Shown here in pieces: positions 35,545-45,451 of a stretch of DNA of 64,000 bases. This DNA comes from Burkholderia latens (GTDB taxonomy: Bacteria > Pseudomonadota > Gammaproteobacteria > Burkholderiales > Burkholderiaceae). The stretch lies in NCBI RefSeq assembly GCF_902499045.1, contig NZ_CABVPL010000038.1, positions 1-64,000 on the forward strand. Direction: 5' to 3'. Positions within the stretch are counted from its first letter, which is position 1. Each line of letters starts with the position of its first letter. The notes beneath the pieces are model-generated. The model saw only the letters and a program-made list of their open reading frames with translations, had not been told where the DNA came from and did no database searches. The translations under genes were made by a program, and so were the position numbers.

Positions 35545-37122
35545 ATGCGCATTTTCCGTTTCATCAAGATTGTCTACACCGTCATTCGCTTCGGCCTCGA
35601 CGAGGTGATGCTGTCGCGCATCGACGACCGGCGCGTGAAGCTGCTGCTGCGGATCACGACGATCGGCCGCCGCTATTCGTCGCCGCCGGCGGTGCGGCTG
35701 CGCCACGCACTCGAAAGCCTCGGCCCGATCTTCGTGAAATTCGGGCAAGTGCTGTCGACGCGCCGCGACCTGCTGTCGGTCGATTTCGCGAACGAACTCG
35801 CGAAGCTGCAGGATCAGGTGCCGCCGTTCGATTCGGCGGTCGCGATCGCGATCATCGAGAAGTCGCTCGGCGCGCCGGTCGACGAGTTGTTCGACGAGTT
35901 CGAGCGCGAGCCGGTTGCGAGCGCGTCGATTGCGCAGGTGCACTTCGCGAAGCTCAAGCAGGGCGTGCACGCGGGCAAGGCGGTCGCGGTCAAGGTGCTG
36001 CGCCCGAACATGCTGCCGGTCATCGACTCCGATCTCGCGCTGATGCGCGACATCGCGACGTGGACGGAGCGCATGTGGGCCGACGGCCGCCGCCTGAAGC
36101 CGCGCGAGGTCGTCGCCGAATTCGACAAGTACCTGCACGACGAGCTCGACCTGATGCGCGAGGCCGCGAACGGCAGCCAGCTGCGCCGCAACTTCGCGGG
36201 CCTCGATCTGCTGCTCGTGCCCGAGATGTTCTGGGATTTTTCGACGTCGCAGGTGCTCGTGATGGAACGCATGACCGGCGTGCCGATCAGCCAGGTCGAG
36301 ACGCTGCGCACCGCCGGGGTCGACATCAAGAAGCTCGCACGCGAAGGCGTCGAGATTTTCTTCACGCAGGTGTTCCGCGACGGGTTCTTCCATGCGGACA
36401 TGCACCCGGGCAACATCCAGGTGAGCCTCGATCCCAAGACGTTCGGCCGCTACATCGCGCTCGATTTCGGGATCGTCGGCGCGCTGTCGGATTTCGACAA
36501 GAACTACCTCGCGCAGAACTTCCTCGCATTCTTCAAGCGTGATTACCACCGCGTCGCGACGCTGCATCTCGAGTCCGGCTGGGTGCCGCCCGAGACGCGC
36601 GTCGAGGAGCTCGAGAGTGCGATCCGCGCGGTGTGCGAGCCGTACTTCGACCGTGCGCTGAAGGACATCTCGCTCGGTCAGGTGCTGATGCGCCTGTTCT
36701 CGACGTCGCGCCGCTTCAACGTCGAGATCCAGCCGCAGCTGGTGTTGCTGCAGAAGACGATGCTGAACGTCGAAGGGCTCGGCCGCTCGCTCGATCCCGA
36801 GCTCGATCTGTGGAAGACCGCGAAGCCGTATCTGGAGCGCTGGATGACCGAGCAGATCGGCCTGCGCGGCTGGTACGAGCGCTTCAAGGTCGAGGCGCCG
36901 CAGTGGAGCAAGACGCTGCCGCAGTTGCCGCGCCTGATCCACCACGCGCTGGCCGCGCGCCACGACGCGCCGCGCGCCGCGAGCGACGAGCTGATGCGCC
37001 AGATCCTCGTCGAGCAGAAGCGGACCAACCGGCTGCTGCAGGCGCTGCTGATCTTCGGTCTTGCCGTCGGCGTCGGCGCGCTCGTCGCGCGCGTGCTGCT
37101 CGCGCTCGCGTCGGGTGCTTGA
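35545..37122 (+). CDS. ubiB: ubiquinone biosynthesis regulatory kinase-like protein UbiB
   Basis: A 525-residue ABC1/ADCK/UbiB-family atypical kinase. The family marker Lys-Phe-Gly-Gln-x-Leu-Ser-Thr-Arg lies near residue 65-73, [10 protein letters not shown] is the alanine-rich loop, and His-Ala-Asp-Met-His-Pro-Gly-Asn followed by Asp-Phe-Gly marks the catalytic centre. Two membrane-type segments end the protein. UbiB is an ATPase needed to extract lipid precursors for ubiquinone synthesis. Starts 12 bases after ubiJ. Confidence 0.95.
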   Translation: MRIFRFIKIVYTVIRFGLDEVMLSRIDDRRVKLLLRITTIGRRYSSPPAVRLRHALESLGPIFVKFGQVLSTRRDLLSVDFANELAKLQDQVPPFDSAVAIAIIEKSLGAPVDELFDEFEREPVASASIAQVHFAKLKQGVHAGKAVAVKVLRPNMLPVIDSDLALMRDIATWTERMWADGRRLKPREVVAEFDKYLHDELDLMREAANGSQLRRNFAGLDLLLVPEMFWDFSTSQVLVMERMTGVPISQVETLRTAGVDIKKLAREGVEIFFTQVFRDGFFHADMHPGNIQVSLDPKTFGRYIALDFGIVGALSDFDKNYLAQNFLAFFKRDYHRVATLHLESGWVPPETRVEELESAIRAVCEPYFDRALKDISLGQVLMRLFSTSRRFNVEIQPQLVLLQKTMLNVEGLGRSLDPELDLWKTAKPYLERWMTEQIGLRGWYERFKVEAPQWSKTLPQLPRLIHHALAARHDAPRAASDELMRQILVEQKRTNRLLQALLIFGLAVGVGALVARVLLALASGA

Positions 37123-37139
37123 CCGACGGGAGCCGCGCG

Positions 37140-37766
37140 ATGTCCGAACCGAAGCACCCGTCCGCACCGAGCGCTGCCGATTTCGCGACGCGCGACCCCG
37201 GCAGCGCGTCGTTCTGGGATGAGCGTTTCGCGCGCGGCGTGACGCCGTGGGAATTCGGCGGCGTGCCGGACGGATTCCGCGCGTTCGCGCAGCGGCGCGA
37301 ACCGTGCGCGGTGCTGATTCCGGGTTGCGGCAGCGCGCAGGAGGCCGGCTGGCTCGCGCGGGCCGGTTGGTCCGTGCGCGCGATCGATTTCGCCGCGCAG
37401 GCAGTGGCCGCCGCGAAGGCGCAGCTTGGCGCGCATGCGGACGTCGTCGAGCAGGCCGACTTCTTCACGTACCGGCCGCCGTTCGACGTGCAGTGGGTGT
37501 ACGAGCGCGCGTTCCTGTGCGCGCTGCCGCCGAGCCTGCGCGTCAGCTATGCGGCACGGATGGCCGAGCTGCTGCCCGCCGGTGCGCTGCTGGCCGGTTA
37601 TTTCTTCGTGACGAAGAAGCCGAAGGGGCCGCCGTTCGGGATCGAGCGCGCCGAACTCGATGCGTTGCTCGCGCCGCACTTCGAGCTGATCGACGACCTG
37701 CCGGTGACCGATTCGCTGGCCGTGTTCGAAGGGCACGAGCGCTGGCTTACGTGGCGCCGTTGCTGA
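37140..37766 (+). CDS. TPMT-family SAM-dependent methyltransferase
   Basis: A 208-residue class I methyltransferase of the thiopurine S-methyltransferase-like group: Phe-Trp-Asp-Glu-Arg-Phe and Gly-x-x-Pro-Trp-Glu at the N terminus, then the SAM motif Leu-Ile-Pro-Gly-Cys-Gly-Ser-Ala. Bacterial relatives methylate small thiols, tellurite or selenite, or halides; the substrate here is unknown. It follows ubiB by 17 bases with GGGAG before the ATG, so is in the same transcription unit. Confidence 0.85.
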   Translation: MSEPKHPSAPSAADFATRDPGSASFWDERFARGVTPWEFGGVPDGFRAFAQRREPCAVLIPGCGSAQEAGWLARAGWSVRAIDFAAQAVAAAKAQLGAHADVVEQADFFTYRPPFDVQWVYERAFLCALPPSLRVSYAARMAELLPAGALLAGYFFVTKKPKGPPFGIERAELDALLAPHFELIDDLPVTDSLAVFEGHERWLTWRRC

Positions 37767-37811
37767 AGCCCGTGCGTTGCGGCGGTTGCCGGAGCGCGCC
37801 GGGGTTTCGGC

Positions 37812-37817
37812 TATAAT
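37812..37817 (+). promoter_or_regulatory. -10 element upstream of the FmdB-type gene
   Basis: A perfect TATAAT, about 45 bases before the FmdB-like start. The expected -35 position holds no good match, the best being TTGCCG with a 20-base spacer. It probably starts the transcription unit running into aspS. Confidence 0.5.
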
Positions 37818-37861
37818 TCAAGGTTTTGCAAGCCGTTTCCAGTTTCTGCGGGAAAAATATC

Positions 37862-38200
37862 ATGCCGATCTACGCCTATCGATGCGAAGCGTGCGGTTTC
37901 GCCAAGGACGTGCTCCAGAAGATGAGCGACGCGCCGCTGTCGCAGTGCCCCGAATGCGGGAAGGATGCGTTTCGCAAGCAAGTCACCGCCGCCGGCTTCC
38001 AGTTGAAGGGCTCCGGCTGGTATGTCACCGATTTCCGCGGTGGCTCGGGCGGCACCAGCGCGCCGGCGGCGGCCAATGGCGACGCGGGCGCGGCAGCGCC
38101 TGCCGCGGCGCCGGCAGCCGCGCCCGCGGCCGCGAGTTCCGAAAGCACGACGACGAGCACCGCGCCGGCCCCGGCTGCGGCGCCCGCCGCCGGCAGTTGA
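37862..38200 (+). CDS. FmdB family zinc ribbon protein
   Basis: A 112-residue protein with an N-terminal zinc ribbon (Cys9-x-x-Cys12 and Cys29-Pro-Glu-Cys32), a middle Trp-Tyr-x-Thr-Asp-Phe motif typical of FmdB/YhfH proteins, and a low-complexity Ala/Pro/Ser/Thr tail of about 45 residues. First noted as a putative regulator in amidase clusters; no biochemical role is settled. Commonly found ahead of DUF502 and aspS in beta-proteobacteria, as here. Confidence 0.9.
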   Translation: MPIYAYRCEACGFAKDVLQKMSDAPLSQCPECGKDAFRKQVTAAGFQLKGSGWYVTDFRGGSGGTSAPAAANGDAGAAAPAAAPAAAPAAASSESTTTSTAPAPAAAPAAGS

Positions 38201-38229
38201 CAGTCGCGGCCCCGCCGGGCCGCGCTTAC

Positions 38230-38249
38230 ACCGCGCCTGCGGGCGCGGT
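38230..38249 (+). terminator. small hairpin between FmdB-type gene and DUF502 gene
   Basis: Eight-base-pair perfect stem (38230-38237 and 38242-38249) with a four-base loop, followed by TCATT. No T run, so it is at most a weak attenuator. Confidence 0.3.
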
Positions 38250-38262
38250 TCATTGACGGCAG

Positions 38263-38913
38263 ATGATGAAAAAGACGACCCTGAAAACGGTGTTTCTGAC
38301 CGGCCTGCTGGTTCTCGTCCCGCTCGCGATCACGCTGTGGGTGCTTGGCCTCATCATCGGCACGATGGACCAGACGCTGCTGCTGCTGCCCGAATCGTGG
38401 CAGCCGGAGCGGATGCTCGGCTTCCACCTGCCGGGGATCGGCGCGGTGCTGACGCTCGCGTTCATCTTCGTCGTCGGGCTGGCCACGCAGAACTTCATCG
38501 GCCAGAAGCTCGTCACGTGGTGGAACGCGGTCGTGCGTCACATTCCGGTCGTCGGGCCGATCTACACGAGCGTCAAGCAGGTCTCGGACACGCTGCTGTC
38601 GAGCAGCGGCAACGCGTTCCGCAAGGCGCTGCTGATCGAATACCCGCGCCGCGGCTCGTATACGATCGCGTTTCTGACCGGCACGCCCGGCGGCGACGTG
38701 GTCAACCATCTGACGGAAGAGTACGTGAGCGTGTACGTGCCCACGACGCCGAACCCGACGTCCGGCTTCTTCCTGATGCTGCCGAAGAGCGAAGTCATCG
38801 AACTCGACATGTCGGTCGATGCCGCGCTGAAGTACATCGTCTCGATGGGCGTCGTGGCGCCTCCGGCGCCGGTTCCGGCGCCCGCCCGCCGTCCCGTCGA
38901 GCCGCCGCTGTAA
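38263..38913 (+). CDS. DUF502 family membrane protein
   Basis: A 216-residue inner-membrane protein with two membrane helices (about 8-34 and 53-75) and a globular soluble part, ending in a Pro/Ala-rich tail. The motif Ile-Pro-Val-Val-Gly-Pro-Ile-Tyr after the second helix is the family hallmark. DUF502 proteins have no defined function; plant relatives (LAZ1-independent COV-like) are Golgi membrane proteins. Tandem ATG codons (38263, 38266) start the frame. It precedes aspS by 67 bases. Confidence 0.88.
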   Translation: MMKKTTLKTVFLTGLLVLVPLAITLWVLGLIIGTMDQTLLLLPESWQPERMLGFHLPGIGAVLTLAFIFVVGLATQNFIGQKLVTWWNAVVRHIPVVGPIYTSVKQVSDTLLSSSGNAFRKALLIEYPRRGSYTIAFLTGTPGGDVVNHLTEEYVSVYVPTTPNPTSGFFLMLPKSEVIELDMSVDAALKYIVSMGVVAPPAPVPAPARRPVEPPL

Positions 38914-38980
38914 GTAAAGAATCATCGCCCGGGCCGCGCGTTGCGGCGCCCGTTGATCAAACCGAACGAAAGCAAACATC

Positions 38981-40783
38981 ATGTCGATGCGTACTGAATA
39001 CTGCGGTCTCGTGACCGAACACCTGCTGGGCCAAACCGTGTCGCTGTGCGGCTGGGTGCAGCGCCGCCGCGATCACGGCGGTGTGATCTTCATCGACCTG
39101 CGCGATCGTGAAGGCCTCGTGCAGGTGGTGTGCGACCCGGATCGCGCGGAAATGTTCGCGACGGCCGAAGGTGTGCGCAACGAGTTCTGCGTGCAGGTCA
39201 AGGGCCTCGTGCGCAACCGTCCGGAAGGCACGGTCAACGCCGGCCTGAAGAGCGGCAAGATCGAGGTGCTGTGCCATGAGCTGAACGTGCTGAACGCGTC
39301 GATCACGCCGCCGTTCCAGCTCGACGACGACAACCTGTCGGAAACCACGCGCCTCACGCACCGCGTGCTCGACCTGCGCCGCCCGCAGATGCAGCACAAC
39401 CTGCGCCTGCGCTACCGCGTCGCGATCGAAGCGCGCAAGTACCTCGACGAGCAGGGCTTCATCGACATCGAAACGCCGATGCTGACGAAGAGCACGCCGG
39501 AAGGCGCGCGCGACTACCTCGTGCCGTCGCGCGTGAACGCGGGCCAGTTCTTCGCGCTGCCGCAGTCGCCGCAGTTGTTCAAGCAGCTGCTGATGGTCGC
39601 GAACTTCGACCGTTACTACCAGATCACCAAGTGCTTCCGCGACGAGGATCTCCGCGCCGACCGTCAGCCGGAATTCACGCAGATCGACTGCGAAACGTCG
39701 TTCCTCGGCGAGCAGGAAATCCGCGACCTGTTCGAAGACATGATCCGTCACATCTTCAAGACGACGATCGACGTCGAACTCGACGCGAAATTCCCGGTGA
39801 TGCCGTACTCGGAAGCGATGGCGCGCTTCGGCTCCGACAAGCCGGACCTGCGCGTGAAGCTCGAGTTCACCGAGCTGACCGATGCGATGAAGGACGTCGA
39901 CTTCAAGGTGTTCAGCACGCCGGCCAACGCGAAGGACGGCCGGGTCGCGGCGCTGCGCGTGCCGAAGGGCGCCGAGCTGTCGCGCGGCGACATCGACGGC
40001 TACACGGAATTCGTGCGCATCTATGGCGCGAAGGGCCTCGCGTGGATCAAGGTCAACGAGAAGGCGAAGGGCCGCGACGGCCTGCAAAGCCCGATCGTCA
40101 AGAACCTGCACGACGCATCGATCGCGGCGATCCTCGAGCGCACCGGTGCTGAAGACGGCGACATCATCTTCTTCGCGGCCGATCGCGCGAAGGTCGTCAA
40201 CGACAGCCTCGGCGCACTGCGCCTGAAGATCGGCCATTCGGAGTTCGGCAAGGCGAACGGCCTCGTCGAAGCCGGCTGGAAGCCGCTGTGGGTCGTCGAC
40301 TTCCCGATGTTCGAATACGACGACGAAGACGCGCGCTACGTCGCGGCGCACCACCCGTTCACGAGCCCGAAGGACGAGCATCTCGAATACCTCGAGACGG
40401 ACCCGGGCCGCTGCCTCGCGAAGGCGTACGACATGGTGCTGAACGGCTGGGAAATCGGCGGCGGCTCGGTGCGTATCCACCGCGAGGAAGTGCAGAGCAA
40501 GGTGTTCCGCGCGCTGAAGATCGGCGCGGAAGAGGCGCAGGCGAAGTTCGGCTTCCTGCTGGACGCGCTGCAGTACGGCGCGCCGCCGCACGGCGGTATC
40601 GCGTTCGGTCTCGACCGCATCGTCACGATGATGGCCGGCGCCGACTCGATCCGCGACGTGATCGCGTTCCCGAAGACGCAGCGTGCGCAGGATCTGCTCA
40701 CGCAGGCGCCGAGCCCGGTCGACGAGCGTCAGCTGCGCGAGCTGCACATCCGTCTGCGTCAGCCCGAGCAGCCGAAGGCGTAA
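38981..40783 (+). CDS. aspS: aspartate--tRNA ligase
   Basis: A 600-residue bacterial-type class IIb synthetase: an N-terminal OB fold that binds the anticodon ([10 protein letters not shown]), the class II core with motif 2 (Cys-Phe-Arg-Asp-Glu-Asp-Leu-Arg) and motif 3 (Gly-Leu-Asp-Arg), and the bacterial GAD insertion between them. It charges tRNA-Asp. Whether it also charges tRNA-Asn, as in bacteria relying on GatCAB, cannot be told here. Confidence 0.97.
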   Translation: MSMRTEYCGLVTEHLLGQTVSLCGWVQRRRDHGGVIFIDLRDREGLVQVVCDPDRAEMFATAEGVRNEFCVQVKGLVRNRPEGTVNAGLKSGKIEVLCHELNVLNASITPPFQLDDDNLSETTRLTHRVLDLRRPQMQHNLRLRYRVAIEARKYLDEQGFIDIETPMLTKSTPEGARDYLVPSRVNAGQFFALPQSPQLFKQLLMVANFDRYYQITKCFRDEDLRADRQPEFTQIDCETSFLGEQEIRDLFEDMIRHIFKTTIDVELDAKFPVMPYSEAMARFGSDKPDLRVKLEFTELTDAMKDVDFKVFSTPANAKDGRVAALRVPKGAELSRGDIDGYTEFVRIYGAKGLAWIKVNEKAKGRDGLQSPIVKNLHDASIAAILERTGAEDGDIIFFAADRAKVVNDSLGALRLKIGHSEFGKANGLVEAGWKPLWVVDFPMFEYDDEDARYVAAHHPFTSPKDEHLEYLETDPGRCLAKAYDMVLNGWEIGGGSVRIHREEVQSKVFRALKIGAEEAQAKFGFLLDALQYGAPPHGGIAFGLDRIVTMMAGADSIRDVIAFPKTQRAQDLLTQAPSPVDERQLRELHIRLRQPEQPKA

Positions 40784-40830
40784 CGCTTGTCCATGATCGT
40801 GTGCGCGGCGACGCGCGCACGATGCCCCGC

Positions 40831-40866
40831 GAAAAAGGCGCCGTCGTGCGCCTTTTTCGTTTTTTG
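40831..40866 (+). terminator. intrinsic terminator of aspS
   Basis: Eleven-base-pair perfect stem GAAAAAGGCGC / GCGCCTTTTTC (40831-40841 and 40848-40858) with a six-base loop and a T run to 40865. Confidence 0.85.
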
Positions 40867-40939
40867 CGGTACAGTCGCAGCACTTGCCGCACGTTCGGGC
40901 GCCGGCCCGGCGAACGGCCCTGTGCCGCATGAAACAAAG

Positions 40940-41434
40940 ATGACGAAGCCGCCGAAAATCCCCGAATCCGTTCTCGTCGTGATCTACACGCCCGACCTCG
41001 ACGTGCTGGTGATCAAGCGCGCCGATCAGCCCGATTTCTGGCAATCGGTGACCGGATCGAAGGACACGCTCGACGAGCCGCTCGCGCTCACGGCCGCGCG
41101 CGAAGTGGCCGAGGAAACCGGCATCGCGGTCGGCACGCGGGACGTGCCGGCCAGCGCGCTGATCGACTGGCATCACCGGATCGAATACACGATCTATCCG
41201 CAATACCTGCATCGCTATGCGCCGGGCGTCACGCGCAACGTCGAGCACTGGTTCGGCCTGTGCGTGCCGCGCCGCGTCGACGTGACGCTGTCGCCGCGCG
41301 AGCATGTCGACTATGCGTGGCTGCCGTACCGCGAGGCGGCCGCGCGCTGCTTCTCGCCGTCGAATGCCGAGGCGATCCTGCAACTGCCCGTGCGCGTGTC
41401 GCTCGCGCGGGCGCCGCACGGCTCGTCCGCATGA
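40940..41434 (+). CDS. nudB: dihydroneopterin triphosphate diphosphatase
   Basis: A 164-residue Nudix hydrolase. The box spans from Gly-Ser-Lys-Asp through Arg-Glu-Val-Ala-Glu-Glu-Thr-Gly with all metal-binding glutamates. Position after aspS and overall sequence match NudB, which removes pyrophosphate from dihydroneopterin triphosphate in folate synthesis. ATG 40940 is used because Lys-Pro-Pro-Lys-Ile-Pro-Glu-Ser-Val-Leu follows as in orthologues; no strong ribosome site is seen. Overlaps the next gene by ATGA. Confidence 0.9.
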   Translation: MTKPPKIPESVLVVIYTPDLDVLVIKRADQPDFWQSVTGSKDTLDEPLALTAAREVAEETGIAVGTRDVPASALIDWHHRIEYTIYPQYLHRYAPGVTRNVEHWFGLCVPRRVDVTLSPREHVDYAWLPYREAAARCFSPSNAEAILQLPVRVSLARAPHGSSA

Positions 41435-42705
41435 ATGCGGAAGCCCGCAAGCGCTTCGCGCAATTGCGGCAGATGTTCCTGCAGGAGCGCGGCTCCGCGT
41501 CGCGACTCGCGTTCACGACGGGCAATACGGTGCGGCTCTGCGAAACCGGCGCCGAATTCTTCCAGGCGCTGATCGAGCGGATCGACGCGGCGCGCGAGCA
41601 GGTGATGCTCGAAACCTACATTTTCTGCGACGACGCGGCCGGCCGGCCGGTGTCCGATGCACTGATCCGCGCAGTGCAGCGCGGCGTGCGCGTGCGCGTG
41701 ATCACCGACGGCGTCGGCACCGCGCGCCTGCCGCTGTTCGAAACGTGGGCCGAGGCCGGCGTCGAGCACTGCATCTACAACCGCTACCTGTTCGGCCGCT
41801 TCGGCTTCTCGCGCACGCACCGCAAGCTCGCGGTGATCGATCATGCGGTCGCGTTCTGCGGCGGCATCAACATCGTCGACGACTACACACAGGGCAGCGC
41901 GACGCTGCCGTTTCCGCGCTGGGATTTCGCGGTCGAGATGGCCGGGCCCGCGGTGTCGGACGTGCGCGCCGCGTTCGAACTGCAGTGGCACCGGATCCAG
42001 TTCGGCCACAAACCGTATGCGCAGTACGCGGCCGGGTTGCACGGCGGTGACGCGTTCCCGGACATGTTCCGGCGCTGGATGCGCAGCCACCGCTGGATCA
42101 AGGCCGGCGCGCTGCGGGTCGTGACCGAGCCGAGCGTCGCGTTCGTCGCGCGCGACAACGTCGTGAACCGCCGCGCGATCGAGAAGGCGTATCTCGCCGC
42201 GATCGGCCAGGCGCGGCAGCAGATCCTCCTCGCGAACCCGTATTTCATGCCGGGGCGCAAGCTGCGCCGTGCGCTGACCGGCGCCGCGCGCCGCGGCGTC
42301 GACGTGCGGATCCTCATCGGCCGCAAGGAGTTCACGGCGCTCGATACGGCCGTGCCGTTCCTGTATCACGCGCTGCTGCGCGCAGGCGTGCGCGTCGCGG
42401 AATACGACAAGACGATCCTGCATGGCAAGGTCGCGGTGATCGACGACAACTGGGCGACGGTCGGCTCGTCGAATCTGGACGCGCTGAGCCTGATGCTCAA
42501 CAATGAGGCGAACGTGGTGCTGGTGCGCTACGACACGGTCACGAACGAGCTGCGCGATGCGATCGCGGCCGCGTTCACCGAGGGGCGCGAAATCGACGCC
42601 GCGCACTATGCCGCGCGGCCGCGCGTCGAGCGTATGCTGAACTGGCTCGCGTACAACACGTACCGCATCGTGATGAAGGCGCTGACGGTCGGCGGCTACG
42701 ACTAA
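41431..42705 (+). CDS. clsB: cardiolipin synthase ClsB
   Basis: A 424-residue PLD-superfamily enzyme without the N-terminal membrane helices of ClsA, typical of ClsB. HKD motifs: His130-Arg-Lys with Gly-Gly-Ile-Asn and His331-Gly-Lys with Gly-Ser-Ser-Asn. It makes cardiolipin from two phosphatidylglycerols, or from phosphatidylglycerol and phosphatidylethanolamine, at the inner membrane. The start codon overlaps the nudB stop (ATGA), so both are translated from one message. Confidence 0.9.
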   Translation: MNAEARKRFAQLRQMFLQERGSASRLAFTTGNTVRLCETGAEFFQALIERIDAAREQVMLETYIFCDDAAGRPVSDALIRAVQRGVRVRVITDGVGTARLPLFETWAEAGVEHCIYNRYLFGRFGFSRTHRKLAVIDHAVAFCGGINIVDDYTQGSATLPFPRWDFAVEMAGPAVSDVRAAFELQWHRIQFGHKPYAQYAAGLHGGDAFPDMFRRWMRSHRWIKAGALRVVTEPSVAFVARDNVVNRRAIEKAYLAAIGQARQQILLANPYFMPGRKLRRALTGAARRGVDVRILIGRKEFTALDTAVPFLYHALLRAGVRVAEYDKTILHGKVAVIDDNWATVGSSNLDALSLMLNNEANVVLVRYDTVTNELRDAIAAAFTEGREIDAAHYAARPRVERMLNWLAYNTYRIVMKALTVGGYD

Positions 42706-42787
42706 GCGTTCGCTTCAAAATCCGTCCGCACGTTCGTGCGGAAAAGCCGCTCCGGCCCCGCCGGAATCGCGCAAAATAGCGGCTCGG

Positions 42788-42879
42788 TTAGACACCGGTT
42801 TCTAATAATTTTCTTGTTTCGCGAGCGGCCGCACTCAATAATAGTACGGCCGTTCGATTTTATTCGAACCCCCGAACGG
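42788..42879 (+). promoter_or_regulatory. promoter and operators ahead of the TetR gene
   Basis: TTGTTT (42814-42819), 17-base spacer and AATAAT (42837-42842) form a candidate promoter. Upstream lies an 18-base near-perfect palindrome TTAGA-C-ACCGGT-T-TCTAA (42788-42805, one mismatched pair). Downstream, over the transcript start, is a nested inverted repeat: CCGTTCG / CGAACGG (42850-42856, 42873-42879) outside and TTCGA / TCGAA (42853-42857, 42864-42868) inside. These are likely binding sites of the TetR protein. The region is AT-rich for this genome. Confidence 0.55.
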
Positions 42880-42893
42880 TTACAGAAAAAGCT

Positions 42894-43493
42894 ATGCGAA
42901 AAGGCGAACAGACGCGTGCCGCGATACTCGAAGCTGCTTTGGACCTCGCCAGCCGTGACGGGCTGGAGGGACTGACGATCGGCCTGCTGGCCGAGCGCAT
43001 GCAGATGAGCAAGAGCGGCGTGTTCGCGCACTTCGGATCGCGCGAGGACCTGCAGGTCGAGGTCGTCCGCGAATATCACCATCGTTTCGAGAACGAGGTG
43101 TTCTTTCCGAGCCTGCGCGAGCCGCGCGGTCTGCCGCGCCTGCGGGCGATGCTGGCGCGCTGGATCGAAAAGCGCATCCAGGAGGTGACGACTGGCTGCA
43201 TCTACATCAGCGGTGCCGTCGAGTACGACGACCGGCCTGACAGCCCCGTGCGCGAGCAGTTGATCGCGAGCGTGACCGCCTGGCGTGCCGCGTTGCTGCG
43301 CGCCATTTCGCAGGCGAAGGAAGAAGGCCATCTGCGTGCGGATACCGATCCGGACCTGATGCTCTTCGAGTTGTACAGCTTCACGCTCGGCCTGCATCAC
43401 GACGCACGTTTCCTGCATTCGCCGGATGCCGTGCGCCTCACGTGGGCCGCGCTGGAAAAGACGATCGTTTCGTATCAGAGCGAGAGCCGTTAG
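42894..43493 (+). CDS. TetR/AcrR family regulator of the beta-oxidation operon
   Basis: A 199-residue TetR-family repressor: the N-terminal helix-turn-helix ends in Ser-Lys-Ser-Gly-Val-Phe-Ala-His-Phe-Gly-Ser-Arg-Glu, followed by an all-helical ligand domain. It is encoded 57 bases ahead of acyl-CoA dehydrogenase, FadN-like, thiolase and hydratase genes in the same direction, so probably represses them and itself until acyl-CoA binds, like other fatty-acid TetR regulators (FadR of Bacillus, PsrA of Pseudomonas). The ligand is inferred. Confidence 0.85.
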   Translation: MRKGEQTRAAILEAALDLASRDGLEGLTIGLLAERMQMSKSGVFAHFGSREDLQVEVVREYHHRFENEVFFPSLREPRGLPRLRAMLARWIEKRIQEVTTGCIYISGAVEYDDRPDSPVREQLIASVTAWRAALLRAISQAKEEGHLRADTDPDLMLFELYSFTLGLHHDARFLHSPDAVRLTWAALEKTIVSYQSESR

Positions 43494-43550
43494 CGGCGCG
43501 TGATCCGCCCGCCAGGAGCTCGAGCCGTTTGCCCACCTTTGGAGAGAGTC

Positions 43551-45338
43551 ATGGGACAGTACGCCGCGCCGCTGCGCGACATGCAATTCGTGTTGCACGA
43601 GCTTCTGAACGTCGAAGCCGAAGTCAAGCAAATGCCCAAGCATGCGGACCTCGACGCCGACACGATCAACCAGGTCCTCGAGGAAGCGGGCAAGTTCTGC
43701 TCCGAGGTGCTGTTCCCGCTGAACCAGGTCGGCGACCGCGAAGGCTGCACGTATGAAGGCGACGGCGTCGTGAAGACCCCGACCGGCTTCAAGGAAGCGT
43801 ACCAGCAGTACGTCGAGGCCGGCTGGCCGGCGCTCGGCTGCGATCCGGAGTACGGCGGCCAGGGGCTGCCGGCGTTCGTGAACAACGCCCTCTATGAAAT
43901 GCTGAACTCGGCGAACCAGGCATGGACCATGTATCCGGGCCTGTCGCACGGCGCGTACGAATGCCTGCACGCGCACGGCGCGCCGGAACTGCAGAAGCAG
44001 TACCTGCCGAAGCTCGTGTCGGGCGAATGGACGGGCACGATGTGTCTGACCGAGCCGCACTGCGGCACCGACCTCGGCATCCTGCGCACCAAGGCCGAAC
44101 CGAACGGCGACGGCTCGTACTCGATCAGCGGCACGAAGATTTTCATCTCGAGCGGCGAGCACGACATGTCGAAGAACATCATCCACCTCGTGCTCGCGCG
44201 TCTGCCGGACGCGCCGCAAGGCACGAAGGGGATCTCGCTGTTCATCGTGCCGAAGTTCATTCCGGACGCAGCGGGCGAGCCGGGCGAGCGCAATGGCATC
44301 AAGTGCGGCTCGATCGAACACAAGATGGGCATCCACGGCAACTCGACGTGCGTGATGAACCTCGACAACGCGAAGGGCTGGATGGTCGGCGAGCCGAACA
44401 AGGGCTTGAACGCGATGTTCGTGATGATGAACGCCGCGCGTCTGGGCGTCGGCATGCAGGGCCTCGGCCTCACGGAAGTCGCGTACCAGAACTCGCTGGC
44501 GTACGCGAAGGAACGCCTGCAGATGCGTTCGCTGACGGGCCCGAAGGCGCCGGACAAGCCGGCCGATCCGATCATCGTGCACCCGGACGTGCGCCGCATG
44601 CTGCTCACGCAGAAGGCCTATGCGGAAGGCGCGCGCGCGTTCACGTACTGGTCCGCGCTGCAGATCGACAAGGAGCTGTCGCACGCGGACGAAGCCGTGC
44701 GCAAGGAGGCGGCCGACCTCGTCGCGCTGCTCACGCCGATCATCAAGGCATTCCTGACCGACAACGCGTTCGAGTCGACCAACCACGCGATGCAGATCTA
44801 CGGCGGCCATGGCTTCATCTCCGAGTGGGGCATGGAGCAGTACGTGCGCGACGCGCGGATCAACATGATCTACGAGGGCACGAACTCGATCCAGTCGCTG
44901 GACCTGCTCGGCCGCAAGGTGCTCGGCGACATGGGCGCGAAGCTGAAGAAGTTCGGCAAGCTCGTCACCGAATTCGCGGAAGCCGAAGGCGTGAAGCCGG
45001 AGATGGCCGAGTTCATCAACCCGCTCGCCGACATCGGTGAAAAGGTGCAGAAGCTGACGATGGAAATCGGCATGAAGGCGATGCAGAACCCGGACGAAGT
45101 CGGCGCGGCCGCCGTGCCGTACCTGCGCACCGTCGGCCACCTGGTGTTCTCGTACTTCTGGGCGCGGATGGCGCGCATCGCGCTCGACAAGGAAGCGTCG
45201 GGCGACCCGTTTTACAAGTCGAAGCTCGCGACGGCCCGCTTCTACTTCGCGCGCCTGCTGCCCGAAACGGCCGCGACGATCCGCGCCGCGCGCGCCGGGT
45301 CGAAGACGCTGATGGAAGTCGACGAATCGCTGTTCTGA
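43551..45338 (+). CDS. acyl-CoA dehydrogenase
   Basis: A 595-residue FAD acyl-CoA dehydrogenase of the long type, with N-terminal, middle and C-terminal domains plus an extra C-terminal helical domain of about 120 residues. Family motifs include Leu-Thr-Glu-Pro-His-Cys-Gly-Thr-Asp-Leu and Ile-Tyr-Glu-Gly-Thr-Asn-Ser-Ile-Gln, whose Glu is the catalytic base in this subgroup. It introduces the first double bond in beta-oxidation. GGAGAGAG precedes ATG 43551. This long form is often annotated FadE-like in Burkholderia; chain-length preference is not known. Confidence 0.92.
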   Translation: MGQYAAPLRDMQFVLHELLNVEAEVKQMPKHADLDADTINQVLEEAGKFCSEVLFPLNQVGDREGCTYEGDGVVKTPTGFKEAYQQYVEAGWPALGCDPEYGGQGLPAFVNNALYEMLNSANQAWTMYPGLSHGAYECLHAHGAPELQKQYLPKLVSGEWTGTMCLTEPHCGTDLGILRTKAEPNGDGSYSISGTKIFISSGEHDMSKNIIHLVLARLPDAPQGTKGISLFIVPKFIPDAAGEPGERNGIKCGSIEHKMGIHGNSTCVMNLDNAKGWMVGEPNKGLNAMFVMMNAARLGVGMQGLGLTEVAYQNSLAYAKERLQMRSLTGPKAPDKPADPIIVHPDVRRMLLTQKAYAEGARAFTYWSALQIDKELSHADEAVRKEAADLVALLTPIIKAFLTDNAFESTNHAMQIYGGHGFISEWGMEQYVRDARINMIYEGTNSIQSLDLLGRKVLGDMGAKLKKFGKLVTEFAEAEGVKPEMAEFINPLADIGEKVQKLTMEIGMKAMQNPDEVGAAAVPYLRTVGHLVFSYFWARMARIALDKEASGDPFYKSKLATARFYFARLLPETAATIRAARAGSKTLMEVDESLF

Positions 45339-45451
45339 TGCAAGTCCGGGCGGTGCGCGCCGCGCACCGCCCGAACGCAACGGTTCCTGGTACTCACTTC
45401 GCCGTGCAGCCCTCACATGCCGCGCTGCACGACACTATCCGGAGACATCCC

